Part shown: positions 1-6,951 of the stretch, one piece after another | How the letters are laid out: every line of letters starts with the position of its first letter | How positions within the stretch are numbered: the first letter of the stretch is position 1 | NCBI GenBank assembly: GCA_031255115.1 | Contig: JAIRTD010000185.1 | Span: 1-7,329, forward strand | Length of the DNA: 7,329 bases | Source: Spirochaetaceae bacterium | GTDB taxonomy: Bacteria; Spirochaetota; Spirochaetia; Treponematales; Breznakiellaceae | Reading direction: 5' to 3' | Notes under the pieces: generated by a model | The model's input: only the letters and a program-made list of their open reading frames with translations | The model's database searches: none | Told to the model about the DNA's origin: nothing | Made by a program: the position numbers and the translations under genes

Positions 1-44
1 CGGACCGTTGTTTTTTTGCCCCTTTTAGGGTAGTGTTATATGGT

Positions 45-1409
45 ATGAGACGCTGTATATCCTGTTTTTGTCTTTTACTTGCCGCGCTGCCCTTTTTCGC
101 GTGTATGTCCTGTACGAGGCTCCTTGGCTGGGGCGTGCTGCTCTGGTCCAGCGAGAATCCCGAAATTCCTTCTGGAACGGTGCTTCCTGTATATATCAGG
201 TCCAATATCGATCAGGTATGGGTGGCGGGGGTTCCTGAAGAATACCGGGGAGAAGATGCGGCACAAGACAAGTTTGAACTTCCTCTCTGGCAGCTTGAAT
301 TTTTCGGGAGCAAAAGAAAGGCCCTTGAGTACGCCGTACTCTTTGCCCAATATGCCCGCAGTTATGCGGAAACGCTCCAGGACGGGCTTCCCATACGGGA
401 TAATCCCGACAACAGCGCCCGCAGGGTGTACCGGCTCAGGCAGGGGGAAATGATAAAGATACTTGCCAGAACCGAGGGAACCGAAGCGATAAGTTCCGAC
501 GGAAGCCCCCTGCCCGGCGATTGGTACAGGGTTCTCTGCGGCAACGGCACGATAGGTTACTGCTTTTCCTACAGGCTCAGGATTTTTGAACACCAGGGAG
601 GCGCTCTGGCCGCGAACCGTGGGCCGGAAGAAAAAGCCGAGGACCCCGAACTGGACCTGGTGTTCTCCCAAACCTGGTCTCCTGACTGGTGGGGGACCAT
701 GGTTTCCCAGCGGCGCATTGACCTGGACGACCTTTCCCGGGGCTGGTATTTCTCCGCCGGACAGGATACAGGCATAGCCCGCATTGTCATGCCGGATCTT
801 AACAAGAGCTATGCCTATACCGGCGTCAGGAGGCTGGGCAGCCGTTCCTGGCTGCTTGAGGGAACAGGCCTGCAGATGAGCCTCAGAACCGATACGACGC
901 TCCTGGTCCAGATAGCCGACGAAGGCGGTTCGCCCAGGACCTTTACCTTTGTGGCCCTCAATACCGATGTGGCTGACCTCATCGCCCAGGAAACCGAGCG
1001 CCGTGAGGCGGAATTCCAGGCCATACTTACACGCGGCCCCCGTTTTTCCAGTTCCAACTACGGCAACCTCAGCTTTAACGGGAACGGAACCTTTGTCTGG
1101 AGCGGCTTTTCCCTCTTGATCCCCCAGGTGATTCCCGAAGGAGCAACCGGCAGGGGCACGGTGGACCTGGGGGTATTCCTTTCAAATTCCCTGAGCCGCG
1201 AGTATACCGGCGTCTTTACCCTCCGTTTTGAACGCGACGCCGAATATGGGCCGGAGTTTCCGGTCTCCTTTATGTACACGGTAGAAACCCAGGGCATCAG
1301 AATAGAATACGCTCCGCCATCGACCCTTGACGGCCTCACCGTCGTGCAGCGTTCAGCTTCTCCTTTGGTCATGTACTTCTACACAGAGACCGGCGAGTAC
1401 CGCCTGTGA
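45..1409 (+). CDS. Putative exported lipoprotein with bacterial SH3 (SH3b) domain
   Basis: Probably an envelope-anchored protein of unknown function. From ATG 45 the N-terminus is basic (MRR), then a hydrophobic stretch (LLLAALPFF), then cysteines in FFAC and CMSC contexts. Either could be the lipidated residue under the relaxed spirochaetal lipobox. Counting from GTG 33, residues about 115-186 look like an SH3b domain: IRDNP, then RLRQGEMIKIL, then GDWYRVL and GTIGYCFSYRLRIFE, the usual pattern of ligand- or wall-binding SH3 repeats. The remaining roughly 270 residues are beta-rich in appearance, with no catalytic motif I recognise. An upstream GTG at 33 in the same frame adds four residues. 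The AGGG at 27-30 lies 2 bases from GTG 33 and 14 from ATG 45, so neither start is ideal. The frame stays open to the left edge, so a further-upstream start is not excluded. The exported, SH3b reading is fairly sure; the role is unknown. Confidence 0.82.
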   Translation: MRRCISCFCLLLAALPFFACMSCTRLLGWGVLLWSSENPEIPSGTVLPVYIRSNIDQVWVAGVPEEYRGEDAAQDKFELPLWQLEFFGSKRKALEYAVLFAQYARSYAETLQDGLPIRDNPDNSARRVYRLRQGEMIKILARTEGTEAISSDGSPLPGDWYRVLCGNGTIGYCFSYRLRIFEHQGGALAANRGPEEKAEDPELDLVFSQTWSPDWWGTMVSQRRIDLDDLSRGWYFSAGQDTGIARIVMPDLNKSYAYTGVRRLGSRSWLLEGTGLQMSLRTDTTLLVQIADEGGSPRTFTFVALNTDVADLIAQETERREAEFQAILTRGPRFSSSNYGNLSFNGNGTFVWSGFSLLIPQVIPEGATGRGTVDLGVFLSNSLSREYTGVFTLRFERDAEYGPEFPVSFMYTVETQGIRIEYAPPSTLDGLTVVQRSASPLVMYFYTETGEYRL

Positions 1410-1435
1410 GCGCCCATCCCCCGCGCCCCTTGCGT

Positions 1436-1441
1436 AAAGGA
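1436..1441 (+). promoter_or_regulatory. Ribosome binding site supporting a GTG start
   Basis: AAAGGA lies 9 bases before the GTG at 1451. It fixes the start of the ABC-F gene at this GTG, which gives the usual family N-terminus (a first beta strand followed by the LAFGDRDLL segment). Confidence 0.65.
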
Positions 1442-1450
1442 CCATAGCCC

Positions 1451-3577
1451 GTGGCCTTTGTTCAGTTTACCCAAATCTCCCTGGCCTTCGGAGACCGGGA
1501 CCTGCTCAAAAACATAAGCCTGCACCTCAGCGCCGGAACGCGGGCCGCCCTTGCCGGGGCCAACGGTTCTGGAAAATCCACTCTGATGAAAATCCTCGCC
1601 GGAAAAATCAATGCCGATTCAGGCGAGCGGTCAGTGCAGAAAGGAAGCCGCATCTCCTATCTCCCCCAGTCAGGCATCGTCCACCAGGGCAAGACCGTCA
1701 GGGAAGAAGCCGAATCAGCCTACGAAGATATTCACGCTGTACTGTCCCGCATGGAAACGCTGGGAAGCGAACTCGAAGAACACACCGAGGACAGCCCAAA
1801 GACCCGGCTGCTGCTCGAAGAATACCACGCCCTTCAGGAAGAAGTAGAACGCAGAGGCTACTACCGCCGGGAACAGAATATCGCCATGATCTTCGGCGGC
1901 CTGGGCTTTAACCCCGAGGACATGGAAAAACCAGCCGGAACTTTTTCTGGCGGCTGGCAAATGCGCATAGCCCTTGCCAAAGTCCTCCTCGAATACCCGG
2001 ACATACTGCTCCTTGACGAACCAACCAACTACCTGGACATAGAAGCCAGAACCTGGCTCGAAACCTGGCTCTCGACCTTTTCGGGCGGCTGCCTTCTGGT
2101 ATCCCACGACCGCTATTTTCTCGACGTAAGCGTAAACGAAGTCTACGAACTTTTCCGGGGCGAACTCAAACGCTATGCGGGAAACTATTCAGCCTACGAA
2201 AAAATCAGGGCGGCCGAACTGGAAAGCCTCGTTAAACGCTACAACGCCCAGCAGGAAGAAATCGCCAGAGCCGAAGACCTGATACGCCGCTTTAGATACA
2301 AAGCAACCAAGGCGGCCATGGTTCAGGAACGCATAAAAAAACTCGAAAAAATGGAACGCATAGAAATACCAGAATCATTAAAAAAAATGCACATCAACTT
2401 TCCGCCGCCGCCCCATACAGGACGCATAGTCCTTACCGTCAAAGACCTCTCCAAACAGTACGGCGAAAAACACGTCATCGAAAATCTCGAACTCCTTGTC
2501 GAAGCGCAGGAAAAACTCCTCGTAGTAGGACCCAACGGCGCGGGAAAGACCACCCTGCTCCGCATCATCTCAGGCGTTGACAGCGCCTTCACCGGCAATT
2601 GCGCCTATGGCAGCGGAGTACAGAGCGGATACTTTTCCCAGGACGCCGCCGAAACATTGCAGGGCGTCCAAACAGTCCTCGAGTACACCGAAAGCGAAGC
2701 CCCCACAGAACTCATACCCAAAGTCAGAGACCTCCTCGGCGCCTTTCTCTTTCGGGGCGACGACGTATACAAAAGCCTCTCGGTATTATCAGGCGGAGAA
2801 AAAAGCCGCCTCGCGCTGCTCCGCCTCCTCCTCAGACCGGTAAACCTCCTCATCCTCGACGAACCCACAAACCACCTTGACATCCACTCCAAAGACGTAC
2901 TGCTCGAAACCCTCAAAGCCTATACCGGCACCGTGATCTTTGTTTCCCACGACCGCGCGTTTATGGAAGCCCTTTCCACCAAAACCCTGGAACTGGGCCG
3001 GACCCAAACAGCCGGCGCGTCAACGCCGTTTCACCGCCTCTTTTACGGAAACTACGCCTATTACCTCGACCGCATCGAGCGGGAAACCCTGGAGGGGGGA
3101 AGCCTCCCCCCCAGCTCCATCCGCTCCGCGGATTCCGCTCCCCCCCTCAACGGGGCTCCGCCCCGTAACGCCCCGCCGCCATCCCCAAACGCGCCCGGCG
3201 CGCAGGACACGCCGGTAATAGCGCCTAACAAGACCAGCGCGCTTAATCCGGTCATTCTTATCAAGGCGGGAACGACAGCGGACACCGCCCCGCTCAGCGC
3301 CGCCAAAAAACGGGAACTGGACAAACAGAAACAGGCCCTCATAAGACGCCTCAGCCGCCAGGAAGAAGACATACTCAAAACCCTGGAAACCCTGGAAACA
3401 GAAAAGGCAGCCCTGGAAACCGAACTCTCCCTCCCCGAAGTGTACAGCTCAGGCGAAAAAGCCAGAGCGGCAGAAGCCAAACTCAAAGCCGTCCTCTCCG
3501 CCATCGAAGAAAAAAACACCCGCTGGGAAGCAACCGCCGCCGAACTCGAAGCGGCAAAGTCAGCGCCCCTCCGGTAA
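1451..3577 (+). CDS. ABC-F family ATPase (ribosome-associated, YheS/Uup-like)
   Basis: A cytoplasmic duplicated ATPase with no membrane segments. Family members bind the ribosomal E site and use ATP to relieve stalled or antibiotic-bound ribosomes or to tune translation. Domain 1: Walker A GANGSGKST (36-44), signature FSGGWQ (165-170), Walker B ILLLDEPTN (185-193), switch H219. The charged helical linker at about 250-305 matches the P-site tRNA interaction motif region. Domain 2: Walker A GPNGAGKTT (360-368), signature LSGGEK (446-451), Walker B LLILDEPTN (466-474), switch H500. Both catalytic glutamates (E190, E471) are present, so both sites look active. Residues about 545-615 form a Pro/Ala-rich low-complexity linker, and about 616-702 a charged coiled coil like the ABC-F C-terminal domain. 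At 708 residues it is longer than the usual 530-650, mainly through that linker. Subfamily assignment (YheS/AbcF3 versus Uup) and any antibiotic-resistance role are not decidable here. Confidence 0.95.
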   Translation: MAFVQFTQISLAFGDRDLLKNISLHLSAGTRAALAGANGSGKSTLMKILAGKINADSGERSVQKGSRISYLPQSGIVHQGKTVREEAESAYEDIHAVLSRMETLGSELEEHTEDSPKTRLLLEEYHALQEEVERRGYYRREQNIAMIFGGLGFNPEDMEKPAGTFSGGWQMRIALAKVLLEYPDILLLDEPTNYLDIEARTWLETWLSTFSGGCLLVSHDRYFLDVSVNEVYELFRGELKRYAGNYSAYEKIRAAELESLVKRYNAQQEEIARAEDLIRRFRYKATKAAMVQERIKKLEKMERIEIPESLKKMHINFPPPPHTGRIVLTVKDLSKQYGEKHVIENLELLVEAQEKLLVVGPNGAGKTTLLRIISGVDSAFTGNCAYGSGVQSGYFSQDAAETLQGVQTVLEYTESEAPTELIPKVRDLLGAFLFRGDDVYKSLSVLSGGEKSRLALLRLLLRPVNLLILDEPTNHLDIHSKDVLLETLKAYTGTVIFVSHDRAFMEALSTKTLELGRTQTAGASTPFHRLFYGNYAYYLDRIERETLEGGSLPPSSIRSADSAPPLNGAPPRNAPPPSPNAPGAQDTPVIAPNKTSALNPVILIKAGTTADTAPLSAAKKRELDKQKQALIRRLSRQEEDILKTLETLETEKAALETELSLPEVYSSGEKARAAEAKLKAVLSAIEEKNTRWEATAAELEAAKSAPLR
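3094..3166. repeat. Cluster of three DNA palindromes inside the ABC-F coding sequence
   Basis: Three dyads lie within 73 bases of the coding sequence. GGGGGGA (3094-3100) pairs with TCCCCCC (3105-3111) across a 4-base loop. TCCGCGGA (3125-3132) is a perfect 8-base palindrome. ACGGGGC (3150-3156) pairs with GCCCCGT (3160-3166) across the loop TCC. The reading frame passes through all three and encodes the Pro/Ser/Ala-rich linker between ATPase domain 2 and the C-terminal coiled coil. The third hairpin has the same GGC-TCY-GCC core as the intergenic hairpin at 6963-6979, which suggests, but does not prove, related small palindromic elements. Confidence 0.6.
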
Positions 3578-3650
3578 GATTTAAAATAAAGTATCACTTC
3601 CAGGTTTCCATTAGAGCACGGTTTGCGGCCTAAAACGCCTTGTAAGCGCC

Positions 3651-3656
3651 GGGGAG
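3651..3656 (+). promoter_or_regulatory. Ribosome binding site of the small cysteine-rich protein
   Basis: GGGGAG sits 7 bases before ATG 3664, good Shine-Dalgarno spacing. It is the main reason to treat the 68-codon frame as a real gene and to prefer ATG 3664 over the in-frame ATG at 3676. Confidence 0.6.
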
Positions 3657-3663
3657 AACTACT

Positions 3664-3870
3664 ATGCTTGTACTAATGAATCAGGAAACGGCTATTGTTG
3701 CCGGGGTCATCGTGATTGCGGCGGTGTACCTGGGCTATAGAATTATCAGAATATTCAGGGCGGGGCGGTCTTGCTGCTGTTCGGGCGAAGAAAAAAAGCC
3801 GGGAAAGCAAGCGGCCTGTACCCGCTGCGGGGAGCGTTGTGTCCACTGTGCCAGAGGCTTGTTCAAATAG
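3664..3870 (+). CDS. Small single-pass membrane protein with cysteine-rich tail (FeoB-associated-like)
   Basis: A 68-residue protein: a short polar N-terminus, one membrane helix at about residues 9-31 (AIVAGVIVIAAVYLGYRIIR), a basic stretch, then a cytoplasmic-side tail with seven cysteines (37, 38, 39, 52, 55, 59, 62) and H61. The last four form C-x2-C-x3-C-x2-C, plausible for metal or iron-sulfur binding. The overall plan (N-terminal helix, then clustered cysteines) resembles the FeoB-associated Cys-rich membrane proteins found beside ferrous-iron transporters, but no feoB or feoA is present in this window, so that name is inference from architecture. It starts 86 bases after the ABC-F stop and ends 61 bases before galE. 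The galE frame is also open across much of it, but without a better start. Alternatives: an unrelated redox or metal-handling mini-protein. Confidence 0.65.
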   Translation: MLVLMNQETAIVAGVIVIAAVYLGYRIIRIFRAGRSCCCSGEEKKPGKQAACTRCGERCVHCARGLFK

Positions 3871-3919
3871 GGTAAAAGTTTCGGCAGGGATACGACTTCC
3901 CCTTTCTGCTCCGCTCCGC

Positions 3920-3925
3920 TATACT
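3920..3925 (+). promoter_or_regulatory. Possible -10 element for a near-leaderless galE transcript
   Basis: TATACT differs from TATAAT at one base and ends 6 bases before the galE ATG. If it is a real -10 box, transcription would begin at or next to the start codon. The -35 position at 17-base spacing reads TTCCCC (3897-3902), a poor match, so the call is weak. No Shine-Dalgarno-like purine tract occurs in the 20 bases before the ATG, which is what makes the leaderless reading worth recording. Confidence 0.28.
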
Positions 3926-3931
3926 TTAACC

Positions 3932-4918
3932 ATGAATATTCTAATAATAGGCGGCGCGGGCTATATCGGAAGCCATGTGGCAAGGGAATTCCTTGACCGG
4001 GGATACAAGGTAACAGTTTTTGACAATCTTTCTTCGGGGCTCAGGGAAAATCTTTTTCCCGAAGCAAGCTTTATCCACGGCGACATACTCCTGTACCAGA
4101 AACTTAAAGAGGCAATGGAAGGACAGGAAGCCGCCGTATACCTTGCGGCCTTTAAGGCGGTGGGCGAATCAATGATAAAGCCGGAAAAATATTCGCTTAA
4201 CAATATCACCGGAACGGTCAATCTCCTTAACGCCGCTTCCGAGGCCGGGCTTAAATACATCATCTTTTCGTCCAGCGCGGCGGTGTACGGCGAACCGGCC
4301 TATCTTCCCATTGACGAAAAGCATCCGGTTAATCCAGAAAACTACTACGGCTTTACCAAGCTGGAGATAGAAAAATTCCTTGGCTGGTATGACCGGCTCA
4401 AAGGGATACGTTACGCCAGCCTCCGTTATTTTAACGCCGCGGGCTACGATGTTAAAGGAAGAATAACCGGGCTTGAGCAGAACCCGGCCAATCTTATCCC
4501 GGTGATCATGGAGGCGGCCTCCGGCATGAGGAGCGAACTTGCTATTTTTGGCGATGATTATGACACGCCTGACGGAACCTGCATACGGGACTATATTCAT
4601 GTAAACGACCTTGCCACGGGCCATGCCCTGGCGCTTGACTATATAGCAAAAAACAACAAAAGCCTCACCGTCAATCTGGGAAGCGAAACAGGAAGCTCGG
4701 TTATGGAAGTACTGCAAACAGCCCGCCGCGTTACGGGAAAGCCCATCCCGTCCCGCATGGCCGGACGCAGGCCGGGAGATCCGGCGCGGCTTACCGCCTC
4801 GGCAAAGCTTGCCAGGGAGCTTTTGGGCTGGCAGCCCCAATATTCGGATATGGAAACTTTAATCAACACAAGCTGGAAGGCCTATGCCCGGGAAGCCGGT
4901 AATTCATGTACACGGTAA
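3932..4918 (+). CDS. galE: UDP-glucose 4-epimerase
   Basis: A cytoplasmic NAD-dependent extended short-chain dehydrogenase that interconverts UDP-glucose and UDP-galactose (Leloir pathway, supply of galactose for surface glycans). It has 328 residues against about 338 for E. coli. The NAD-binding fingerprint GGAGYIGSH is at 7-15, with D31 ending the second strand. The family block AAFKAVGES is at 72-80. The catalytic triad is S115 (in SSSAAVYG), Y139 and K143 (YGFTK). NAAGYD (168-173), CIRDYIHVNDLA (217-228) and RRPGDP (279-284) complete the family signature. The site equivalent to E. coli Tyr299 appears by manual alignment to be Leu287, so the pocket may admit N-acetylated UDP-sugars too; this is inference. 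ATG 3932 is chosen because it gives the canonical MNILIIGG start; the frame continues upstream but codes for no epimerase-like sequence. It lacks an obvious ribosome binding site. The MATE gene follows 6 bases after the stop. Confidence 0.95.
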   Translation: MNILIIGGAGYIGSHVAREFLDRGYKVTVFDNLSSGLRENLFPEASFIHGDILLYQKLKEAMEGQEAAVYLAAFKAVGESMIKPEKYSLNNITGTVNLLNAASEAGLKYIIFSSSAAVYGEPAYLPIDEKHPVNPENYYGFTKLEIEKFLGWYDRLKGIRYASLRYFNAAGYDVKGRITGLEQNPANLIPVIMEAASGMRSELAIFGDDYDTPDGTCIRDYIHVNDLATGHALALDYIAKNNKSLTVNLGSETGSSVMEVLQTARRVTGKPIPSRMAGRRPGDPARLTASAKLARELLGWQPQYSDMETLINTSWKAYAREAGNSCTR

Positions 4919-4924
4919 GGTTAG

Positions 4925-6286
4925 ATGGTTAATATCGAAAACAATCTCTCAAGGGGCAGCGTGCTTACAAAACTTGTCCGCTTTGCCCTTCCTTTTCTCG
5001 CCTCAAATGTAGTTCAGTCCTTTTACAATGTGGCTGACATGCTCATTGTAGGTAACTTTAGCGGCATGGTAAGCATGTCGGGAGTCAACATAGGGGGACA
5101 GGTTACTTTTATTCTTACCAATATGGTCATAGGCCTTGCCTCAGGCGCAACCGTGCTCATAGGCCAGTATGTGGGGGCCGGAAACCGCGAGGGCCTTAAA
5201 AAAGTTACCACCACCATTATCACCCTCCTTGTGATGCTGGGCTTTGCCATTACCGCCATTATGCTTGTTTTTAAGGGAACGGTCCTTACCCTTATCAGGA
5301 CCCCCGCCGAATCCTATGCCGAAAGCGAGCGCTATCTTACCGTTACCGTAACGGGCATCATCTTTATCTTTGGCTACAACGCCCTGAGCGCCATACTCAG
5401 AGGCATGGGAAATTCAAAACAGCCCTTTTACTTTGTCCTTGCGGCCTGTATCACCAACGTGATTCTGGACATTATCTTTGTCGCGGTCTTTAACTGGGCC
5501 GCGGCGGGCGCAGCCATTGCCACGGTAATCTCCCAGGCCATGAGCGTGTTCCTCTGCATAAATTACATGATAAAAAACAAATTCCAGTTTGACTTCAAAT
5601 TAAAGTCTTTCAAAATATACAAGAAGGAACTGGCCCTTATCTTTAAGATAGGAATTCCGACCTGCGCCCAAAACACCGTTACCAGCGTTTCGTTTCTCTT
5701 TCTTACCGCCATAGTAAATACCATAGGCGGCGTCAGCGCGTCCGCGGCAGTCGGCGCGGTGGGAAAATTCAACAGCTTTGTGTTCATGCCCACCATGGCA
5801 ATGAGCGCCTCCATCTCCGCCATGAGCGCCCAGAACATAGGCGCAAAGAGACTGGACCGGGCAGTACAGACCTGCCGCATAGGCACGGCGATTTCGGTCT
5901 GCATTACCTATACCCTGTTTATCCTGGTACAGCTTTTTCCCTCGGCCATCCTGTCCCTCTTTGGCGACGACCCGGTCATGATACAAAACGGCATTACCTA
6001 TCTTAGATCCTTCAGCTTTGATTTTCTTATTATACCCTTTGTCTTCTGCATTAACGGCTTTCTCATAGGCGGAGGACATACCATGTTTACCCTGATGTCC
6101 AGCATACTGTCGTCGCTGCTTCTCAGGATTCCTGTCTGCTATCTTTTGGGCGTGAGCGCCGGCATGGGCCTGCGCGGCGTCGGCCTGGGAGCGCCTGTGG
6201 CAAGCCTGGGAACCATGATTATTACGATTATCTTCCTCATGTCAGGCGCCTGGAAACATAACGTAGTAAAACACAACCCCAACTAA
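4925..6286 (+). CDS. MATE family efflux transporter
   Basis: An inner-membrane Na+- or H+-coupled antiporter of the multidrug and toxic compound extrusion family. Its 453 residues carry about 12 hydrophobic helices in two related halves. Family-like segments in the first half are the helix 1 region FALPFLASNVVQSFYNVADM (20-39), GQYVGAGNREGLKK (80-93), ILRGMGNSKQPFYF (157-170) and NVILDIIFV (178-186). The second half has the matching SAQNIGAKRLDRA (301-313), FLIGGGHTMF (379-388) and GLGAPVAS (420-427). Length and layout are typical and no break is visible. The substrate cannot be read from sequence; members export cationic drugs, lipid-linked sugars or metabolites. TAAGG at 4916-4920, overlapping the galE stop, is a weak ribosome binding site 4 bases before ATG 4925, so translation may be coupled to galE. 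The 6-base gap implies one transcript. A palindromic element begins 16 bases after the stop. Confidence 0.95.
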   Translation: MVNIENNLSRGSVLTKLVRFALPFLASNVVQSFYNVADMLIVGNFSGMVSMSGVNIGGQVTFILTNMVIGLASGATVLIGQYVGAGNREGLKKVTTTIITLLVMLGFAITAIMLVFKGTVLTLIRTPAESYAESERYLTVTVTGIIFIFGYNALSAILRGMGNSKQPFYFVLAACITNVILDIIFVAVFNWAAAGAAIATVISQAMSVFLCINYMIKNKFQFDFKLKSFKIYKKELALIFKIGIPTCAQNTVTSVSFLFLTAIVNTIGGVSASAAVGAVGKFNSFVFMPTMAMSASISAMSAQNIGAKRLDRAVQTCRIGTAISVCITYTLFILVQLFPSAILSLFGDDPVMIQNGITYLRSFSFDFLIIPFVFCINGFLIGGGHTMFTLMSSILSSLLLRIPVCYLLGVSAGMGLRGVGLGAPVASLGTMIITIIFLMSGAWKHNVVKHNPN

Positions 6287-6301
6287 TGAACCCACAGAGA
6301 A

Positions 6302-6344
6302 CGGATACAGCGGCATCCTTGCCGCGTCCTTCGGGCGCTATCCG
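6302..6344. repeat. Multi-hairpin palindromic element between convergent genes
   Basis: An outer inverted repeat CGGATA (6302-6307) / TATCCG (6339-6344) encloses two hairpins: GCGGCA (6310-6315) / TGCCGC (6320-6325) with loop TCCT, and GCGTCC (6324-6329) / GGGCGC (6333-6338) with loop TTC and one G-T pair. The two hairpins share two bases (6324-6325). The fold is close to a three-way junction. It lies 16 bases past the MATE stop and about 57 bases from the 3' end of the convergent - strand gene. No T-run follows on either strand, so a simple intrinsic terminator is not supported. A repetitive extragenic palindrome that stabilises or separates the two transcripts fits better. Confidence 0.55.
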
Positions 6345-6400
6345 GCGTTGGCCCAGGGAATATGATACGCTCTCTTTTGTTTTATGTATATATTTTATTT

Positions 6401-6901
6401 TTAGCTTTCGTGCAAAAATTTTATAACATTTAATTTAACGTCCATTTTTATACATAATATTTCATCAGAATATTCAGGCGCAACTTTATAATCAGGGCAA
6501 ATATCTAATTCATTATTTTTATTTATCCAAATATTTAAATCAGGATATGCCAATTTTTCTACTACGTTTTTTATGTCAATTTTTTTAAAATCCTTTACAC
6601 CAAATATTTCGACTAATTCGTCTTCGTCTAATATTTCATCGTCAAAATGGCATTTAAAGTAATAATTTACCACACCTTTCGTTTGCGGAAAATTTTTAAT
6701 TATGGCATTTTTTGCGATTTCATTTAATTTATCATATTGATCAATAATATCCCAACACAATTGAATTTTATCTCGATAAAGTGGGACCTCATTAAAGCAA
6801 ATGTTTATTTCTTGCCCGTTAAACACTACGTCAAAATCAATTGTATTGCTTGCTTCGTCAAAATCAATTTCCCCAAAGTATTTTGTTACATATTTAGCCA
6901 T
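6401..6901 (-). CDS. Hypothetical protein, DUF2004/DUF6985-like
   Basis: A 166-residue acidic, soluble protein with no signal peptide or membrane segment. It opens with YFGEIDFD and an alternating strand pattern, and ends with PEYSDEILCIKMDVKLNVIKFLHES. Both ends resemble from memory the DUF2004 and related DUF6985 families, small proteins of unknown function that sometimes occur near contact-dependent or polymorphic toxins as immunity candidates. No toxin is visible here, so an immunity role is speculation. The middle holds the very acidic run DDEILDEDELVE. The start is well supported: AGAGGAG lies 4 bases before the ATG. Base composition differs sharply from the rest: three sampled 60-base lines hold about 22%, 22% and 32% G+C, against 53-60% in sampled lines of the MATE and ABC-F genes, indicating recent acquisition. 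It is transcribed toward the MATE gene and has no same-strand neighbour within 270 bases. The gene is very likely real; the family name is tentative. Confidence 0.8.
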   Translation of the reverse strand: MAKYVTKYFGEIDFDEASNTIDFDVVFNGQEINICFNEVPLYRDKIQLCWDIIDQYDKLNEIAKNAIIKNFPQTKGVVNYYFKCHFDDEILDEDELVEIFGVKDFKKIDIKNVVEKLAYPDLNIWINKNNELDICPDYKVAPEYSDEILCIKMDVKLNVIKFLHES

Positions 6902-6905
6902 TTTT

Positions 6906-6912
6906 CTCCTCT
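6906..6912 (-). promoter_or_regulatory. Ribosome binding site of the AT-rich gene
   Basis: On the - strand AGAGGAG is followed by AAAA and the ATG at 6901-6899. This strong Shine-Dalgarno match supports both the reality of the gene and its start. Further upstream on the same strand TATGAT (6933-6928) could be a -10 box, but no -35-like hexamer is found at 16-18 bases from it. Confidence 0.6.
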
Positions 6913-6951
6913 AAAAATTTAGCTTATATCATAATTTTTATTCGTGGCGAG

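Noticed and set aside
1..17. Possible right arm and T tract of an upstream terminator (seven T at 11-17)
   Set aside because: The left arm would lie outside the window, so the hairpin cannot be tested.
3061..3597. 178-codon - strand open frame opposite the end of the ABC-F gene
   Set aside because: It is the Ser/Arg/Ala-rich antisense shadow of a well supported coding region, with no ribosome binding site or domain.
3578..3663. Promoter or terminator between the ABC-F gene and the small gene
   Set aside because: TAAAAT at 3582-3587 has no matching -35 element, and no clear stem with a T-run follows the ABC-F stop.
3716..3931. N-terminal extension of galE from a TTG at 3716
   Set aside because: The extension has no epimerase-like sequence, overlaps the better supported small gene at 3664-3870 in another frame, and the canonical GalE start lies at ATG 3932.
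4169..4840. 223-codon - strand open frame opposite galE
   Set aside because: The + strand is unambiguously galE; the antisense frame has no recognisable motif and reflects codon bias.
6400..6925. 8-base direct repeat TTTAGCTT at 6400-6407 and 6918-6925 flanking the AT-rich gene as a target-site duplication
   Set aside because: One copy overlaps the stop codon, the repeat is short and AT-rich, and such matches are expected by chance in this composition.
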